A DNA stretch of 64,000 bases, taken from assembly GCA_002347725.1 (NCBI GenBank), contig DDXA01000003.1, forward strand, positions 496,001 to 560,000, given 5' to 3'. Each line of letters opens with the position of its first letter. Positions within the stretch are counted from its first letter, which is position 1. Below the pieces are notes generated by a model. It saw nothing but the letters and a program-made list of their open reading frames with translations, had not been told where the DNA came from and made no database searches. The stretch is from Actinobacteria bacterium UBA2272. GTDB lineage: Bacteria > Actinomycetota > Coriobacteriia > Anaerosomatales > Anaerosomataceae. A program made the position numbers and the translations under genes. Shown here piece by piece: positions 7,582 through 15,600 of the stretch.

Positions 7582-8491
7582 CGTGGACCTCCTTGGCGGT
7601 GATCGGGATGAAGCCGGCATCACGGACCACGGAGTCCTGGACTGCGGGCGACAACACGTACTCGATGTACGCGACGGCAGACTCGCTCACCTCTCCGTGT
7701 GTGAAGAAGTGCAAGACGCGCTGGATCGGGTAGTCCCCCGCGACCACGGCAGCCTCGGAAGGCTCGATGCCATCGACGGCAACCGCGCGCACATCATCGT
7801 TCACGAAACCGAGCGAGATGTACCCCACCGCGCCCGGGATGTCGGAGACGACGGCACGTACCTGCCCGGTCCCGGGGAGGATCACCGCACCGAGGTCGAA
7901 GCGAGCATCGCCCATGACGATCTTGGAGAACGCTTCGCGAGTGCCGGAGGCCTCGTCGCGGTTGACCAGCCCGATCTCCAGGTCCGGTCCACCGAGCTCG
8001 CTCCAGTTTGTGATGACGCCGGCAAAGATCGAGCGGATCTCGAGGGTGGTCAGCTCGCGCACCGGGTTGTCCGGATGCACGATGACGGCGATAGCGTCGT
8101 ACGCGACCGGCGTGTCGGTCAGGCCGAGGTCGTACTCGGCCTCCTTGAGTTCGCGCGACGACGTCCCGATGTCCGACGAACCGGTCGAGACACTCTCGAT
8201 GCCGGCCGACGAGCCCATTCCCGAAACGAGGATCGACACGCCCGGGTGAGATTCCCCGTACATCTCCCCCGCCACCTCGGCGATCGGCAGCAGCGTGGTC
8301 GAGCCGGACACGACGACCTCGTGCCGGCCCCCGTCCCCGGAGCAGCCCGACATGAGCAGGATGGACAACGAAAGAAGCGTGATGAGTGCTAGAGAATGAC
8401 CGCGAGCGCACCGTGACGGCCTGTGCGGCCCTCGGAACGGTACGAATAGAAGCGATCGGTGTTGTGCGCGGTACAGATGCCGAGGTGCCAC
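7574..8491 (-). CDS. pstS: Phosphate-binding lipoprotein PstS
   Basis: The extracytoplasmic phosphate receptor of the Pst transporter. A hydrophobic signal ends in the lipobox-like LMSGC (Cys 50 counting from 8491), so the protein is probably lipid-anchored. Phosphate-contact segments SGSTTLLPIAE and SSAGIESVSTGSSDIGTSSR match the family. The start is uncertain: the only usual start that leaves an intact signal is the GTG at 8491. That choice gives a long Arg-rich N-terminus and a 103-base overlap with yfiH, with only a weak AAAGAG before it. The mature part is secure. Confidence 0.88.
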   Translation of the reverse strand: MAPRHLYRAQHRSLLFVPFRGPHRPSRCARGHSLALITLLSLSILLMSGCSGDGGRHEVVVSGSTTLLPIAEVAGEMYGESHPGVSILVSGMGSSAGIESVSTGSSDIGTSSRELKEAEYDLGLTDTPVAYDAIAVIVHPDNPVRELTTLEIRSIFAGVITNWSELGGPDLEIGLVNRDEASGTREAFSKIVMGDARFDLGAVILPGTGQVRAVVSDIPGAVGYISLGFVNDDVRAVAVDGIEPSEAAVVAGDYPIQRVLHFFTHGEVSESAVAYIEYVLSPAVQDSVVRDAGFIPITAKEVHGG

Positions 8492-9183
8492 TGGCGCTCT
8501 TTCGGGACTCCTGATCGCTTAAGGTCCTGGGCGACCGCGGCCCCGAGGTCCAGGCGGGGCGTGGCCGCGGTAATCGTAACAAACGCGTTGTCGAAATGCG
8601 ACACGCACTCGGGGCCTACTTCGTAACAGCACTGTCCGATGTGCGCACCGATGAACGCGGTCAGATCCTCCTCGCCGGGGAGCTCGGCGAGTGCACGCGC
8701 GGCCGTACCCACGATTCCGCCCGCCGCACCCCTCCAGCCTGCGTGGACCACCGCGACGGCAGGCACCGACGGACGAGCGAGTATGACCGGGACGCAGTCG
8801 GCGTAGAGCAGGAGCAGAGGCACGCCGGGCGTCCGCGTCCAGAGCGCATCGGTGTCGGCAAGCGGGAGTCGGTCGCCGTGGGCGAACGAACCGGAACCCG
8901 CGTTCGCGAGCGTGACCTCGCACGACGCCGTCCCATGGATCTGTCCGGCCGTCGTGAGCCGGTCGCGCAGCGGGGCGATGCCAAGTGCCGAGAGCAGACG
9001 GCCACGGTTGATATCAACGGCTCCCGGATCGTCACCGACGTGCGATGCGAGGTCGAGGGACGTATACGGATCGATGCTCACGCCACCGGATCTCTCGGAG
9101 AACGCGACTCCGATTCCGGACTCGGCGAAAAGCGAGGGTACGACGTGCATCGCGACCCCGTCACGTACGACACGCTCGAACAC
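8389..9183 (-). CDS. yfiH: YfiH / LACC1 family purine-nucleoside phosphorylase-like protein
   Basis: A 264-residue protein of the laccase-domain (PF02578, YfiH/LACC1) family. Members have been reported as purine nucleoside phosphorylase/adenosine deaminase enzymes and as peptidoglycan-editing factors. The metal site residues are visible in GQIHG, YADCVPV and VVHAGWRGAAGG, plus a GAHIGQCCYEVG segment. The GTG at 9183 follows GGAGGGAACAGCC, a good ribosome binding site. In Gram-positive division clusters yfiH usually lies between ftsZ and yggS; here ftsZ is separated by a plus-strand gene and yggS by the pst operon. Confidence 0.9.
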   Translation of the reverse strand: MFERVVRDGVAMHVVPSLFAESGIGVAFSERSGGVSIDPYTSLDLASHVGDDPGAVDINRGRLLSALGIAPLRDRLTTAGQIHGTASCEVTLANAGSGSFAHGDRLPLADTDALWTRTPGVPLLLLYADCVPVILARPSVPAVAVVHAGWRGAAGGIVGTAARALAELPGEEDLTAFIGAHIGQCCYEVGPECVSHFDNAFVTITAATPRLDLGAAVAQDLKRSGVPKERQWHLGICTAHNTDRFYSYRSEGRTGRHGALAVIL

Positions 9184-9334
9184 GGCTGTTCCCTCCGCTC
9201 GGCCCTGGAAGCCCTGCCCAGTCTGATGCTGGCAAACCCCACAGTATTACGTCACACTCGCAGAAGCGATGCGCGCACGCGCCATCGCCATGGTGTTACC
9301 ACATGGCTGCTCGCTGAAAGGGGGTGACACGACT

Positions 9335-9838
9335 ATGAAGCGGTCATTCTCGTTTGTCTCCTCGCTCTCGGTGGGCACCCTTGCCTTGCTTACTGCGGCG
9401 CCCGCCTTCGCGCAGGACTACTACAGCACGGGCGACGACGTCGCGGCGCTGGCCGGACTCGGCATATACGCGTTCTGCTGCCTGGTCCCCGGCCTGCTCC
9501 TCGGCATCTTCAACCTGTGGATGCTCATCGACGCCATCATGCGTCAGGAGCACGAGTACCCGAATTCAACGGGCAACTCAAAGCTCATCTGGATCCTGTT
9601 GCTTGTCTTCGTCGGTATGATCGCCGCGATCGTGTACTACTTCATGGTGTTCAGGAAGATCAAGCGCGGGAAGGGCGGCCCGCCCGCTGCCGGTGGCTAC
9701 CAGGCCCCGATGGCACCGCAGGCTCCGCCGATGGCACCGCAGGCTCCGCCGATGGCACCGCAGGCTCCGCCGATGGCGCCACCCGCACCACCTGCGCCAC
9801 CCGCGCCACCCGCTCCACCGGCACCGCCGGTCGAGTAG
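9335..9838 (+). CDS. Secreted/membrane PLDc_N-like protein with proline-repeat tail
   Basis: A 167-residue protein on the strand opposite its neighbours. It starts with a Sec signal (AAPAFA, cleavage probably after residue 26). Two membrane segments follow (about 42-66 and 84-107) with the pattern FNLWMLIDAIM, then KLIWILLLVF and YYFMVFRKIKRG. This resembles the short PLDc_N domain (PF13396), a membrane domain without the phospholipase part. The C-terminus is Pro/Ala-rich: three MAPQAPP units and then PPA repeats. The ATG at 9335 follows AAGGGGGTGACACGACT. The function is unknown; the tail may act as a flexible wall-spanning or protein-binding stalk. Confidence 0.82.
   Translation: MKRSFSFVSSLSVGTLALLTAAPAFAQDYYSTGDDVAALAGLGIYAFCCLVPGLLLGIFNLWMLIDAIMRQEHEYPNSTGNSKLIWILLLVFVGMIAAIVYYFMVFRKIKRGKGGPPAAGGYQAPMAPQAPPMAPQAPPMAPQAPPMAPPAPPAPPAPPAPPAPPVE
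9710..9835 (+). repeat. In-frame tandem repeats (21-base and 9-base units)
   Basis: Three exact copies of a 21-base unit coding MAPQAPP occupy 9710-9730, 9731-9751 and 9752-9772. They are followed by about six degenerate 9-base units coding PPA up to the stop codon. Identical codon use among the 21-mers suggests recent slippage expansion. Confidence 0.9.
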
Positions 9839-9858
9839 AGCGCGACCGCCGCACCACG

Positions 9859-9898
9859 GCACGAAGGCCTGTCGCAGCGATGCGGCGGGCCTTCGTGC
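9859..9898. terminator. Hairpin between convergent genes
   Basis: GCACGAAGGCC (9859-9869) pairs perfectly with GGCCTTCGTGC (9888-9898). It lies between the plus-strand gene ending at 9838 and the end of ftsZ at 10013, where a shared terminator would be expected. No U-rich tail follows on either strand. Confidence 0.55.
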
Positions 9899-10012
9899 AT
9901 GCCGGACGCCCCCACACGTACCCCGGGAATGCGGACCGCCGCGTGACGGAGCGTTACGCTCGTCACACGGCGGCACCACTGCAACGGGTCCGTACGAACG
10001 ACCCGTGGTCTT

Positions 10013-11101
10013 CTACAGATTGCGTCGCTTCAGAAACGCGGGGATATCGAGATCCTCCTCGCCTGCGCTCGATGGCAGGTCGAACGTCGGGATGCGCGGA
10101 CCCTCATCCTCGGCCGTCACCGCGTCGAACTCCATGGTCTCCTGACGGCGCTTGGCGCCGAACCCGGTCGCGATGACCGTCACGCGGATCTGGTCCATCA
10201 TCGAATCGTCGATCACAGCGCCGAAGATGATGTTCGCATCCGGGTGCGCCGCCGCCTGAACGACTTCGGCCGCCTCGTTGACTTCGAACAGCCCGAGGTC
10301 ACTGCCGCCGGAGATCGAGAGCAAGACCCCGTTGGCACCCTCGATGCTCGACTCGAGCAGTGGGCTTGCGATGGCGGCTTTGGCAGCCTCGTGCGCACGC
10401 GTATCGCCGGTTGCGACGCCGATACCCATGAGCGCCGTGCCCGCGTCCTTCATGACCGTGCGCACGTCGGCGAAGTCGAGGTTGATGAGACCGGGTACCG
10501 TGATGAGGTCGGTGATCCCCTGACAACCCTGCCGGAGCACATCATCGGCGATCCGGAACGCATCGAGGATCGACGTCTTCTTCTCGGCGACCTGCAGCAA
10601 GCGATCGTTGGGAATGATGATGAGCGTGTCCACGAACTCCCGCAGCTTCTGGATGCCCTCTTCCGCCTGGATGGCCCGCTTGCGGCCCTCGAAGGCGAAC
10701 GGGCGCGTCACAACGGCGACCGTGAGAGCACCGATCTCCTCCTTGGCGATCTGCGCGATGATCGGTGCAGCGCCCGTACCGGTGCCGCCACCCTCGCCGG
10801 CGGTGATGAAGACCATGTCGGCGCCCTGCAGCGCCTCCTTGATCTCGCCGCGGTTCTCCTCGGCGGCCTGCAGGCCGACGTCAGGATCCGCTCCCGCGCC
10901 GAGGCCCTTGGTCAGGCCGACACCGATGTGGACTTTGTAGTCGGCGTCAGACATGAGCAACGCTTGATTGTCGGTGTTCACTGCTATGAACTCGACACCC
11001 TTGACCCCGGCCTCGACCATCCGGTTGACCGCGTTCGTACCGCCGCCACCGACGCCCACGACCTTGATCACTGCCAGGTAGTTCGCCCCCGTATCGAGCA
11101 T
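10013..11101 (-). CDS. ftsZ: Cell division protein FtsZ
   Basis: The tubulin-like GTPase that forms the division ring. GTP-binding features are GVGGGGTNAVNRM at residues 16-28 and the tubulin signature GEGGGTGTGAAP; the T7 loop NLDFADVRTVM is also present. The C-terminus ends DIPAFLKRRNL, the conserved tail that binds SepF and other partners. Length is 362 residues. The ATG follows GGGAGGCAAAAG. There is no ftsA beside it, which fits SepF-based anchoring. Confidence 0.98.
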   Translation of the reverse strand: MLDTGANYLAVIKVVGVGGGGTNAVNRMVEAGVKGVEFIAVNTDNQALLMSDADYKVHIGVGLTKGLGAGADPDVGLQAAEENRGEIKEALQGADMVFITAGEGGGTGTGAAPIIAQIAKEEIGALTVAVVTRPFAFEGRKRAIQAEEGIQKLREFVDTLIIIPNDRLLQVAEKKTSILDAFRIADDVLRQGCQGITDLITVPGLINLDFADVRTVMKDAGTALMGIGVATGDTRAHEAAKAAIASPLLESSIEGANGVLLSISGGSDLGLFEVNEAAEVVQAAAHPDANIIFGAVIDDSMMDQIRVTVIATGFGAKRRQETMEFDAVTAEDEGPRIPTFDLPSSAGEEDLDIPAFLKRRNL

Positions 11102-11193
11102 CTTTTGCCTCCCGGAGCTGCCCGTTGTGCCAATAGTCTAAACCTATACTTGACGTTTACTGTGTTCGGGCAAAGGTCAATCTTCACACGAAC

Positions 11194-11220
11194 CTTATAC
11201 TAAACGCAAGGGGTTTGCAA
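11194..11220 (-). promoter_or_regulatory. Putative ftsZ promoter
   Basis: In the 168-base gap upstream of ftsZ, an AT-rich patch carries TTGCAA (11215-11220) and TATAAG (11194-11199) on the minus strand, 15 bases apart. The spacing is short, so confidence is limited. The predicted leader is about 85 bases. Confidence 0.4.
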
Positions 11221-11269
11221 CGAGTTTTTCCGCGAGTTGCTTCCGAGCGCCCGGGCATGCACCGCGCCG

Positions 11270-12235
11270 CTACCGATCGAGCCCGCGCGAGATAGGCCGG
11301 TCGATGGAACGCACGTCTATGAAGACCACATCCTGGCCCTGCTCCGCCATGATGCCAAGCGCCAGCGCGGACTTCTCCGTAAGCTGGACCGCCTCCCCCA
11401 CCATGACCTCGATACTCCCGTCGGTAATGAGGGTCGTCTCGTGGGCCGACGCGGCCGAGACCGCACGCACGCGCGACCTGAGGTCGGGCGACACGCCGGC
11501 GAGGACCTGAAGGGCGTTGAGAAGAGTGACGTCCTCGGTGACCTGATCCGCCACCGGTTCCAGCCCCGGTACGTCGCGTATCACCGGCAGGGGTGAGTCC
11601 GTCGTGTCCAGTGATGACTCCCCAAGGAAGCGGCCGTCACCGTCGACGAACCAGAATGTGACACCGGTATCGAGCAGCGCTGCCGGGACCCGCTCGTCGA
11701 TCACGATCGTGAGCGTCGACGGGAAGCGCCGCCTTACCCGCGCGTGCGCGATCCACGGGTCGGTCTCGAGGTCAGACTCTATCTGCGCACGCGGGAACCT
11801 CAGCAGCGTGGCGTCGTCCGGGAGCGCCACGCGAGAGCGTACGTCCTCGACCGAGAGCGTGCTCGTCCCGGTCACGTCCACTGTCTCGATGGCGAACAGC
11901 TGCGAGCGATACACCGCACCGCCCAGCACAGTCACCACGATCAGGACACCCGCGATGAGCGCACCTCTCAGGCGGAGTACCCGGCGCTGCTCGGCCCGCT
12001 TCGTCTCGCGCTGCTCGCGGCGTGCCCGCGCTGCCGCGGATTCGTGGCGCGGCGGACTCCCGCGCCGTCCGTCTCGCGACCCGCGGGCGCCACGCGATCG
12101 GCCCGCCTCGGCCGTGCCCGCAAGGTGCGCGCCAGTCTCGGACGACCGGTTTCGGACACCCGTGTCGATATGGACCCGCTTACGCGATGTCGAACGAGCC
12201 GAGGAGCCGGATCTCTGGTTCGAGTTCGATGCCAT
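11270..12235 (-). CDS. ftsQ: Cell division protein FtsQ (POTRA domain)
   Basis: A single-pass membrane protein of the FtsQ/DivIB family that forms a complex with FtsL and FtsB to activate septal wall synthesis. An unusually long basic, Ser/Arg-rich cytoplasmic region (about residues 1-88) precedes the membrane helix LIAGVLIVVTVLGGAVY. A POTRA domain follows (FAIETVDVTGTSTLSVEDV) and then the FtsQ core with DPWIAHARVRRRFPSTLTIVIDER. Length is 321 residues. The ATG at 12235 overlaps murB by 56 bases; a start further in is possible. Confidence 0.9.
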   Translation of the reverse strand: MASNSNQRSGSSARSTSRKRVHIDTGVRNRSSETGAHLAGTAEAGRSRGARGSRDGRRGSPPRHESAAARARREQRETKRAEQRRVLRLRGALIAGVLIVVTVLGGAVYRSQLFAIETVDVTGTSTLSVEDVRSRVALPDDATLLRFPRAQIESDLETDPWIAHARVRRRFPSTLTIVIDERVPAALLDTGVTFWFVDGDGRFLGESSLDTTDSPLPVIRDVPGLEPVADQVTEDVTLLNALQVLAGVSPDLRSRVRAVSAASAHETTLITDGSIEVMVGEAVQLTEKSALALGIMAEQGQDVVFIDVRSIDRPISRGLDR

Positions 12236-13097
12236 GTGTGTCCCTGACCGCTATCTGTATCTTACGCATGAGCCCGAGGACGTCTGCCGCCCTCGCCCCT
12301 CCGTCGTTGACGATGAAGTTCGCGTGCACCTCCGAGATCCGCGCACCACCCAGTCTCGTACCCTTGAGACCGGCAGCCTCGATCAGGCGGCCGGCCGAGA
12401 AGTCCGGCGGGTTCTTGAACACGCTTCCCGCACTGGGCATCCCGAGCGGTTGCGTCGCTTTCCGGCGCTGCAGGCTCCGCTCCATCTCGGCCCGGATCCT
12501 CGCCTTCTCGCCCTGCTCAAGCATCACTACCGCCTCGACGATGATCCCCGCCGAGGCGAGCCCGCTCGTGCGGTATCCCCATGCTATGTCTGTTCCCGCA
12601 ACCCGTCGCAGCCCCTCGCCGGGAACGTGCAGGGTCACCGACTCGACCACCGAGTCCATCCACACGCCGCGCGTGCCGGCGTTCATCGCGATCGCTCCGC
12701 CAACCGTCCCCGGGATACCCACGGCGAACTCCATCCCCGCCAGACCCCGCGAGAACGCCTCACGTACCACGTACGCCAGAATGCATCCTGCGCCGCATGT
12801 GATTCGCGCACCGGCCACAGAGTGGGCCTTGAACTCACGACCGAGCACGAGTATCGCACCACGGTATCCCGCATCGCCGACAAGCAGGTTCGAGCCTTTG
12901 CCGATGACGGTCGACTCGATCCCCTCTTCGGCAAGCACGCGCTCGGCCTCGGCAAGATCGGTAACCGTGTCGCACGTGACGAGCAGGTCAGCCGGTCCAC
13001 CGATACGGTACGTGGTATGCCGCGCCATCGGTTCGTCGGTGCGGACCTCTCCGGCGATGACCTCGGTCAGGCGCGAAGCCGCACGACCGACGCTCAT
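12180..13097 (-). CDS. murB: UDP-N-acetylenolpyruvoylglucosamine reductase
   Basis: An FAD enzyme that reduces UDP-GlcNAc-enolpyruvate to UDP-MurNAc. FAD-binding segments are HTTYRIGGPADLLV and VIGKGSNLLVGD. The catalytic serine lies in PSAGSVFKNP and the glutamate in GIELEPEIRLLG; both are present. The FAVGIPGTVGGAIAMNAG block is typical. Length is 305 residues. The ATG overlaps the murC stop as ATGA. It shares 56 bases with ftsQ. Confidence 0.97.
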   Translation of the reverse strand: MSVGRAASRLTEVIAGEVRTDEPMARHTTYRIGGPADLLVTCDTVTDLAEAERVLAEEGIESTVIGKGSNLLVGDAGYRGAILVLGREFKAHSVAGARITCGAGCILAYVVREAFSRGLAGMEFAVGIPGTVGGAIAMNAGTRGVWMDSVVESVTLHVPGEGLRRVAGTDIAWGYRTSGLASAGIIVEAVVMLEQGEKARIRAEMERSLQRRKATQPLGMPSAGSVFKNPPDFSAGRLIEAAGLKGTRLGGARISEVHANFIVNDGGARAADVLGLMRKIQIAVRDTHGIELEPEIRLLGSFDIA

Positions 13098-14488
13098 GAC
13101 GCACCCGGTGACGCCGCGGCCGCGAGAGCGCGCACCAGTTCCCCGCCGATCGTCGTGACGTCCCCGGCACCCATCGTCATCACCAGATCCCCCGGGCGCA
13201 CGCGTCCGACGACGTAGCTCTCGATGTCGGACCGGTGAGGAAAGTAGGCCACCTGACTGCGAGGGTCGTGCAACAGCAACTCGTCGAGGACCGTCTTACC
13301 CGATACTCCGGGAACGGGGGCCTCCCCGGCTCCATAGACGTCCATGAGCACGACATGGTCGGCCAGATCGAACGCGGCGCCGAACTCCGCGCCCAGAGTG
13401 CGTGTGCGGCTATAGCGGTGCGGCTGGAACACGGTCCAGATCCGTCCGAACCCCGCGTCCTTCGCCGCCTGTAGCGTTGCGCGGACCTCGGTGGGGTGAT
13501 GCGCGTAGTCATCGACGACAGTCACGCCCCCGACCACTCCGATCCGGTCGAAACGCCGCCGAACGCCACTGAATCGCTCAAGCGCCTCCGCGCCGGCCTC
13601 CACGTCGAGTCCGAGCGCCCACAGGGAGGCGAGCACGCCGGTGGCGTTCACGACGTTGTGCGTACCGGGCACCGCGATCCGTGCCACGAGTCTCGCGCCG
13701 CCGGGCAGAATGACAGCGAAACGATGTCCGAACCCGTCGCGCTCGAGCGCTTCGCAGCGCACGTCCGCCTCCGTGTCGAGCCCGTACGTCACCACCCGCG
13801 CGGCAGCCACCTCCCGGGCAAGCGCCACAAGCCCGGCATCATCGGCACAGACGACCACCGCACCATCCGGTCGCGTCTTGCCGATGAACTCCCGGAACGT
13901 CTCGAGGATCGCGCCGAACGAGCCATAGTGGTCGAGGTGGTCAGCCTCGATGTTCGTCACAAGACTCAACGTCGGCTCGAGGTAGAGGAACGAGCCGTCA
14001 CTCTCGTCAGCCTCGACCACGTAGTAGCCCCCGCGACCGCACCGGGCATTTGCGCCCATGTCGTTCAGCTCACCGCCGATGAGGAACGTGGGGTCTGCTC
14101 CGATGGCGTCCATCACCGTCGCGAGCATGGAACTCGTCGTCGTCTTGCCGTGGGTCCCGGCCACCGCCAACGTCGCATCATCGCCAGCGAGGTGTGCGAG
14201 CATCTTCGCACGGGGCCACACCTCGAGGCCCCTCTCCCGCGCGGCGACGAGTTCCGGGTTGGAATCCGGGATGGCCGACGATACGACCACGACCTCGGGG
14301 TCACCGAGGTTCGCGGCGTCATGTCCGACGGACACGGGAACGCCGGAGTCTGCAAGCGCCCGGGCATACCGGGAGGCCTTCAGGTCCGACCCGGTCACCG
14401 TCACGCCACGATCATGGAGCACCTTGGCGATGCCACTCATCCCGGCTCCGCCGATGCCAATGAAGTGCGCGTATGCGGCCTTGCTCAC
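13094..14488 (-). CDS. murC: UDP-N-acetylmuramate-L-alanine ligase
   Basis: Adds L-Ala to UDP-MurNAc using ATP. The N-terminal Rossmann segment is HFIGIGGAGMSGIAKVL, the ATP loop is GTHGKTTT at residues 111-118, and the Mur ligase Lys and His region NIEADHLDHYG follows. The C-terminal segment includes FQPHRYSRT, characteristic of MurC. Length is 464 residues. The GTG start overlaps murG by 4 bases. Confidence 0.97.
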   Translation of the reverse strand: MSKAAYAHFIGIGGAGMSGIAKVLHDRGVTVTGSDLKASRYARALADSGVPVSVGHDAANLGDPEVVVVSSAIPDSNPELVAARERGLEVWPRAKMLAHLAGDDATLAVAGTHGKTTTSSMLATVMDAIGADPTFLIGGELNDMGANARCGRGGYYVVEADESDGSFLYLEPTLSLVTNIEADHLDHYGSFGAILETFREFIGKTRPDGAVVVCADDAGLVALAREVAAARVVTYGLDTEADVRCEALERDGFGHRFAVILPGGARLVARIAVPGTHNVVNATGVLASLWALGLDVEAGAEALERFSGVRRRFDRIGVVGGVTVVDDYAHHPTEVRATLQAAKDAGFGRIWTVFQPHRYSRTRTLGAEFGAAFDLADHVVLMDVYGAGEAPVPGVSGKTVLDELLLHDPRSQVAYFPHRSDIESYVVGRVRPGDLVMTMGAGDVTTIGGELVRALAAAASPGAS

Positions 14489-15600
14489 CGCGTCTCCTTC
14501 CGAGTGCGGGCGGAACCGAGCGCAAGTGCGACGACGCGCTCCGTGGCGTCGCGGCGAGCGAGAGCCGCCGAAGCCTGAGCCATCTCCGCGCGCAGCGGCC
14601 CGTCGGCCACGAGTGCCATCACCACATCGTCGAACGCCGGACCGTCAAGGTCCGCATCAGCCACGATCCGGGCGCCGCCTGCACGAGCCACCGCATGCGC
14701 GTTGCCCGTCTGGTGGTCGTCGGTCGCAAACGGGTACGGGACCAGGATCGCCGCCCGACCCAGAGCGGTCAGCTCGGCGATCGACGTCGCCCCCGCCCGC
14801 GCCACTACCAGATCGGCAGCCGCTATCGCGTCACCCATCCGGTCGATGTAGTCCACGACGCGGTACCGGTCACCCTGCTCGCCGAGGGCCGCCGACACAC
14901 GACGGGCCACCTCGGCGGCCTCAATCGTACCGGCCACATGCACCACCTGCAACGACGGGACGGCAACGAGTGTCGGCGCGAGACGGACCATCGCCTCGTT
15001 CAAATGCTGCGCCCCCCTGCTGCCCCCGAAGACGAGCACGACCGTCGCATCCGGGTCGAGTCCGAGCGACGCACGCCCACGCGCAGACGACGCCTCCAGG
15101 ACCGCGGAGCGCACGGGGTTCCCGGTGACGACAGCGCGCCCGGGATGCACCAGGGCGCCGAGCGAACTCTCATAGGTCACTCCGACGGCGCGGGCCCACC
15201 GTGAGAGCACCTTGTTGGCCAGACCCGGTACCGAGTTCTGTTCGTGCAGCACGAGCGGCACCCGGGCGAGAACCGCGGCGAGGCCGACCGGCAGCGACAC
15301 GTATCCGCCAAAGCCGATCACCACGTCGGGGCGCTCCCGATTGAGCAGCGCCAGCGACGCGATCACCGACGCGACAGTGATGCACGCAGAGGTCAGGAGC
15401 GTGAGCGGGTTGCCCCGGTCGAATCCCCGGGAGCGCACGGCATGGAAGGCGATGCCCGCCTCGGACACAAGGCGGGCCTCCAGGCCGTCCGGCGTGCCGA
15501 CAAAAGCTACATCATGCCCCTCGGCGAGTAGCCGGTCGGCCACTGTCAGCGCCGGGTAGATGTGACCGGCTGTCCCTCCCCCGCTCACCAGAACTCGCAC
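14485..15600 (-). CDS. murG: Lipid II synthase MurG
   Basis: A GT-B glycosyltransferase on the inner membrane face that transfers GlcNAc to lipid I. The N-terminal GGGTAGHIYPALTVA loop, GFGGYVSLPVGLAA, the LHEQNSVPGLANK block and the C-terminal ARAGATSIAELTALGRAAILVPYPFATDDHQTGNA region (quoted in parts) are diagnostic. Length is 371 residues. The ATG at 15600 lies 89 bases inside the end of ftsW, a long overlap. Confidence 0.97.
   Translation of the reverse strand: MRVLVSGGGTAGHIYPALTVADRLLAEGHDVAFVGTPDGLEARLVSEAGIAFHAVRSRGFDRGNPLTLLTSACITVASVIASLALLNRERPDVVIGFGGYVSLPVGLAAVLARVPLVLHEQNSVPGLANKVLSRWARAVGVTYESSLGALVHPGRAVVTGNPVRSAVLEASSARGRASLGLDPDATVVLVFGGSRGAQHLNEAMVRLAPTLVAVPSLQVVHVAGTIEAAEVARRVSAALGEQGDRYRVVDYIDRMGDAIAAADLVVARAGATSIAELTALGRAAILVPYPFATDDHQTGNAHAVARAGGARIVADADLDGPAFDDVVMALVADGPLRAEMAQASAALARRDATERVVALALGSARTRKETR

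Noticed and set aside
9184..9334. Pho box or divergent promoter pair between yfiH and the repeat protein gene
   Set aside because: A TATTAC/TAATAC patch exists, but no -35 at proper spacing and no direct Pho-box repeats were found.
9710..9835. Tandem repeats considered as a CRISPR-like array
   Set aside because: Units are contiguous without spacers, in frame, and code proline repeats.
11604..13217. 537-residue plus-strand frame over ftsQ and murB
   Set aside because: It is antisense to two genes with full motifs; composition is typical of a shadow frame in high-GC DNA.
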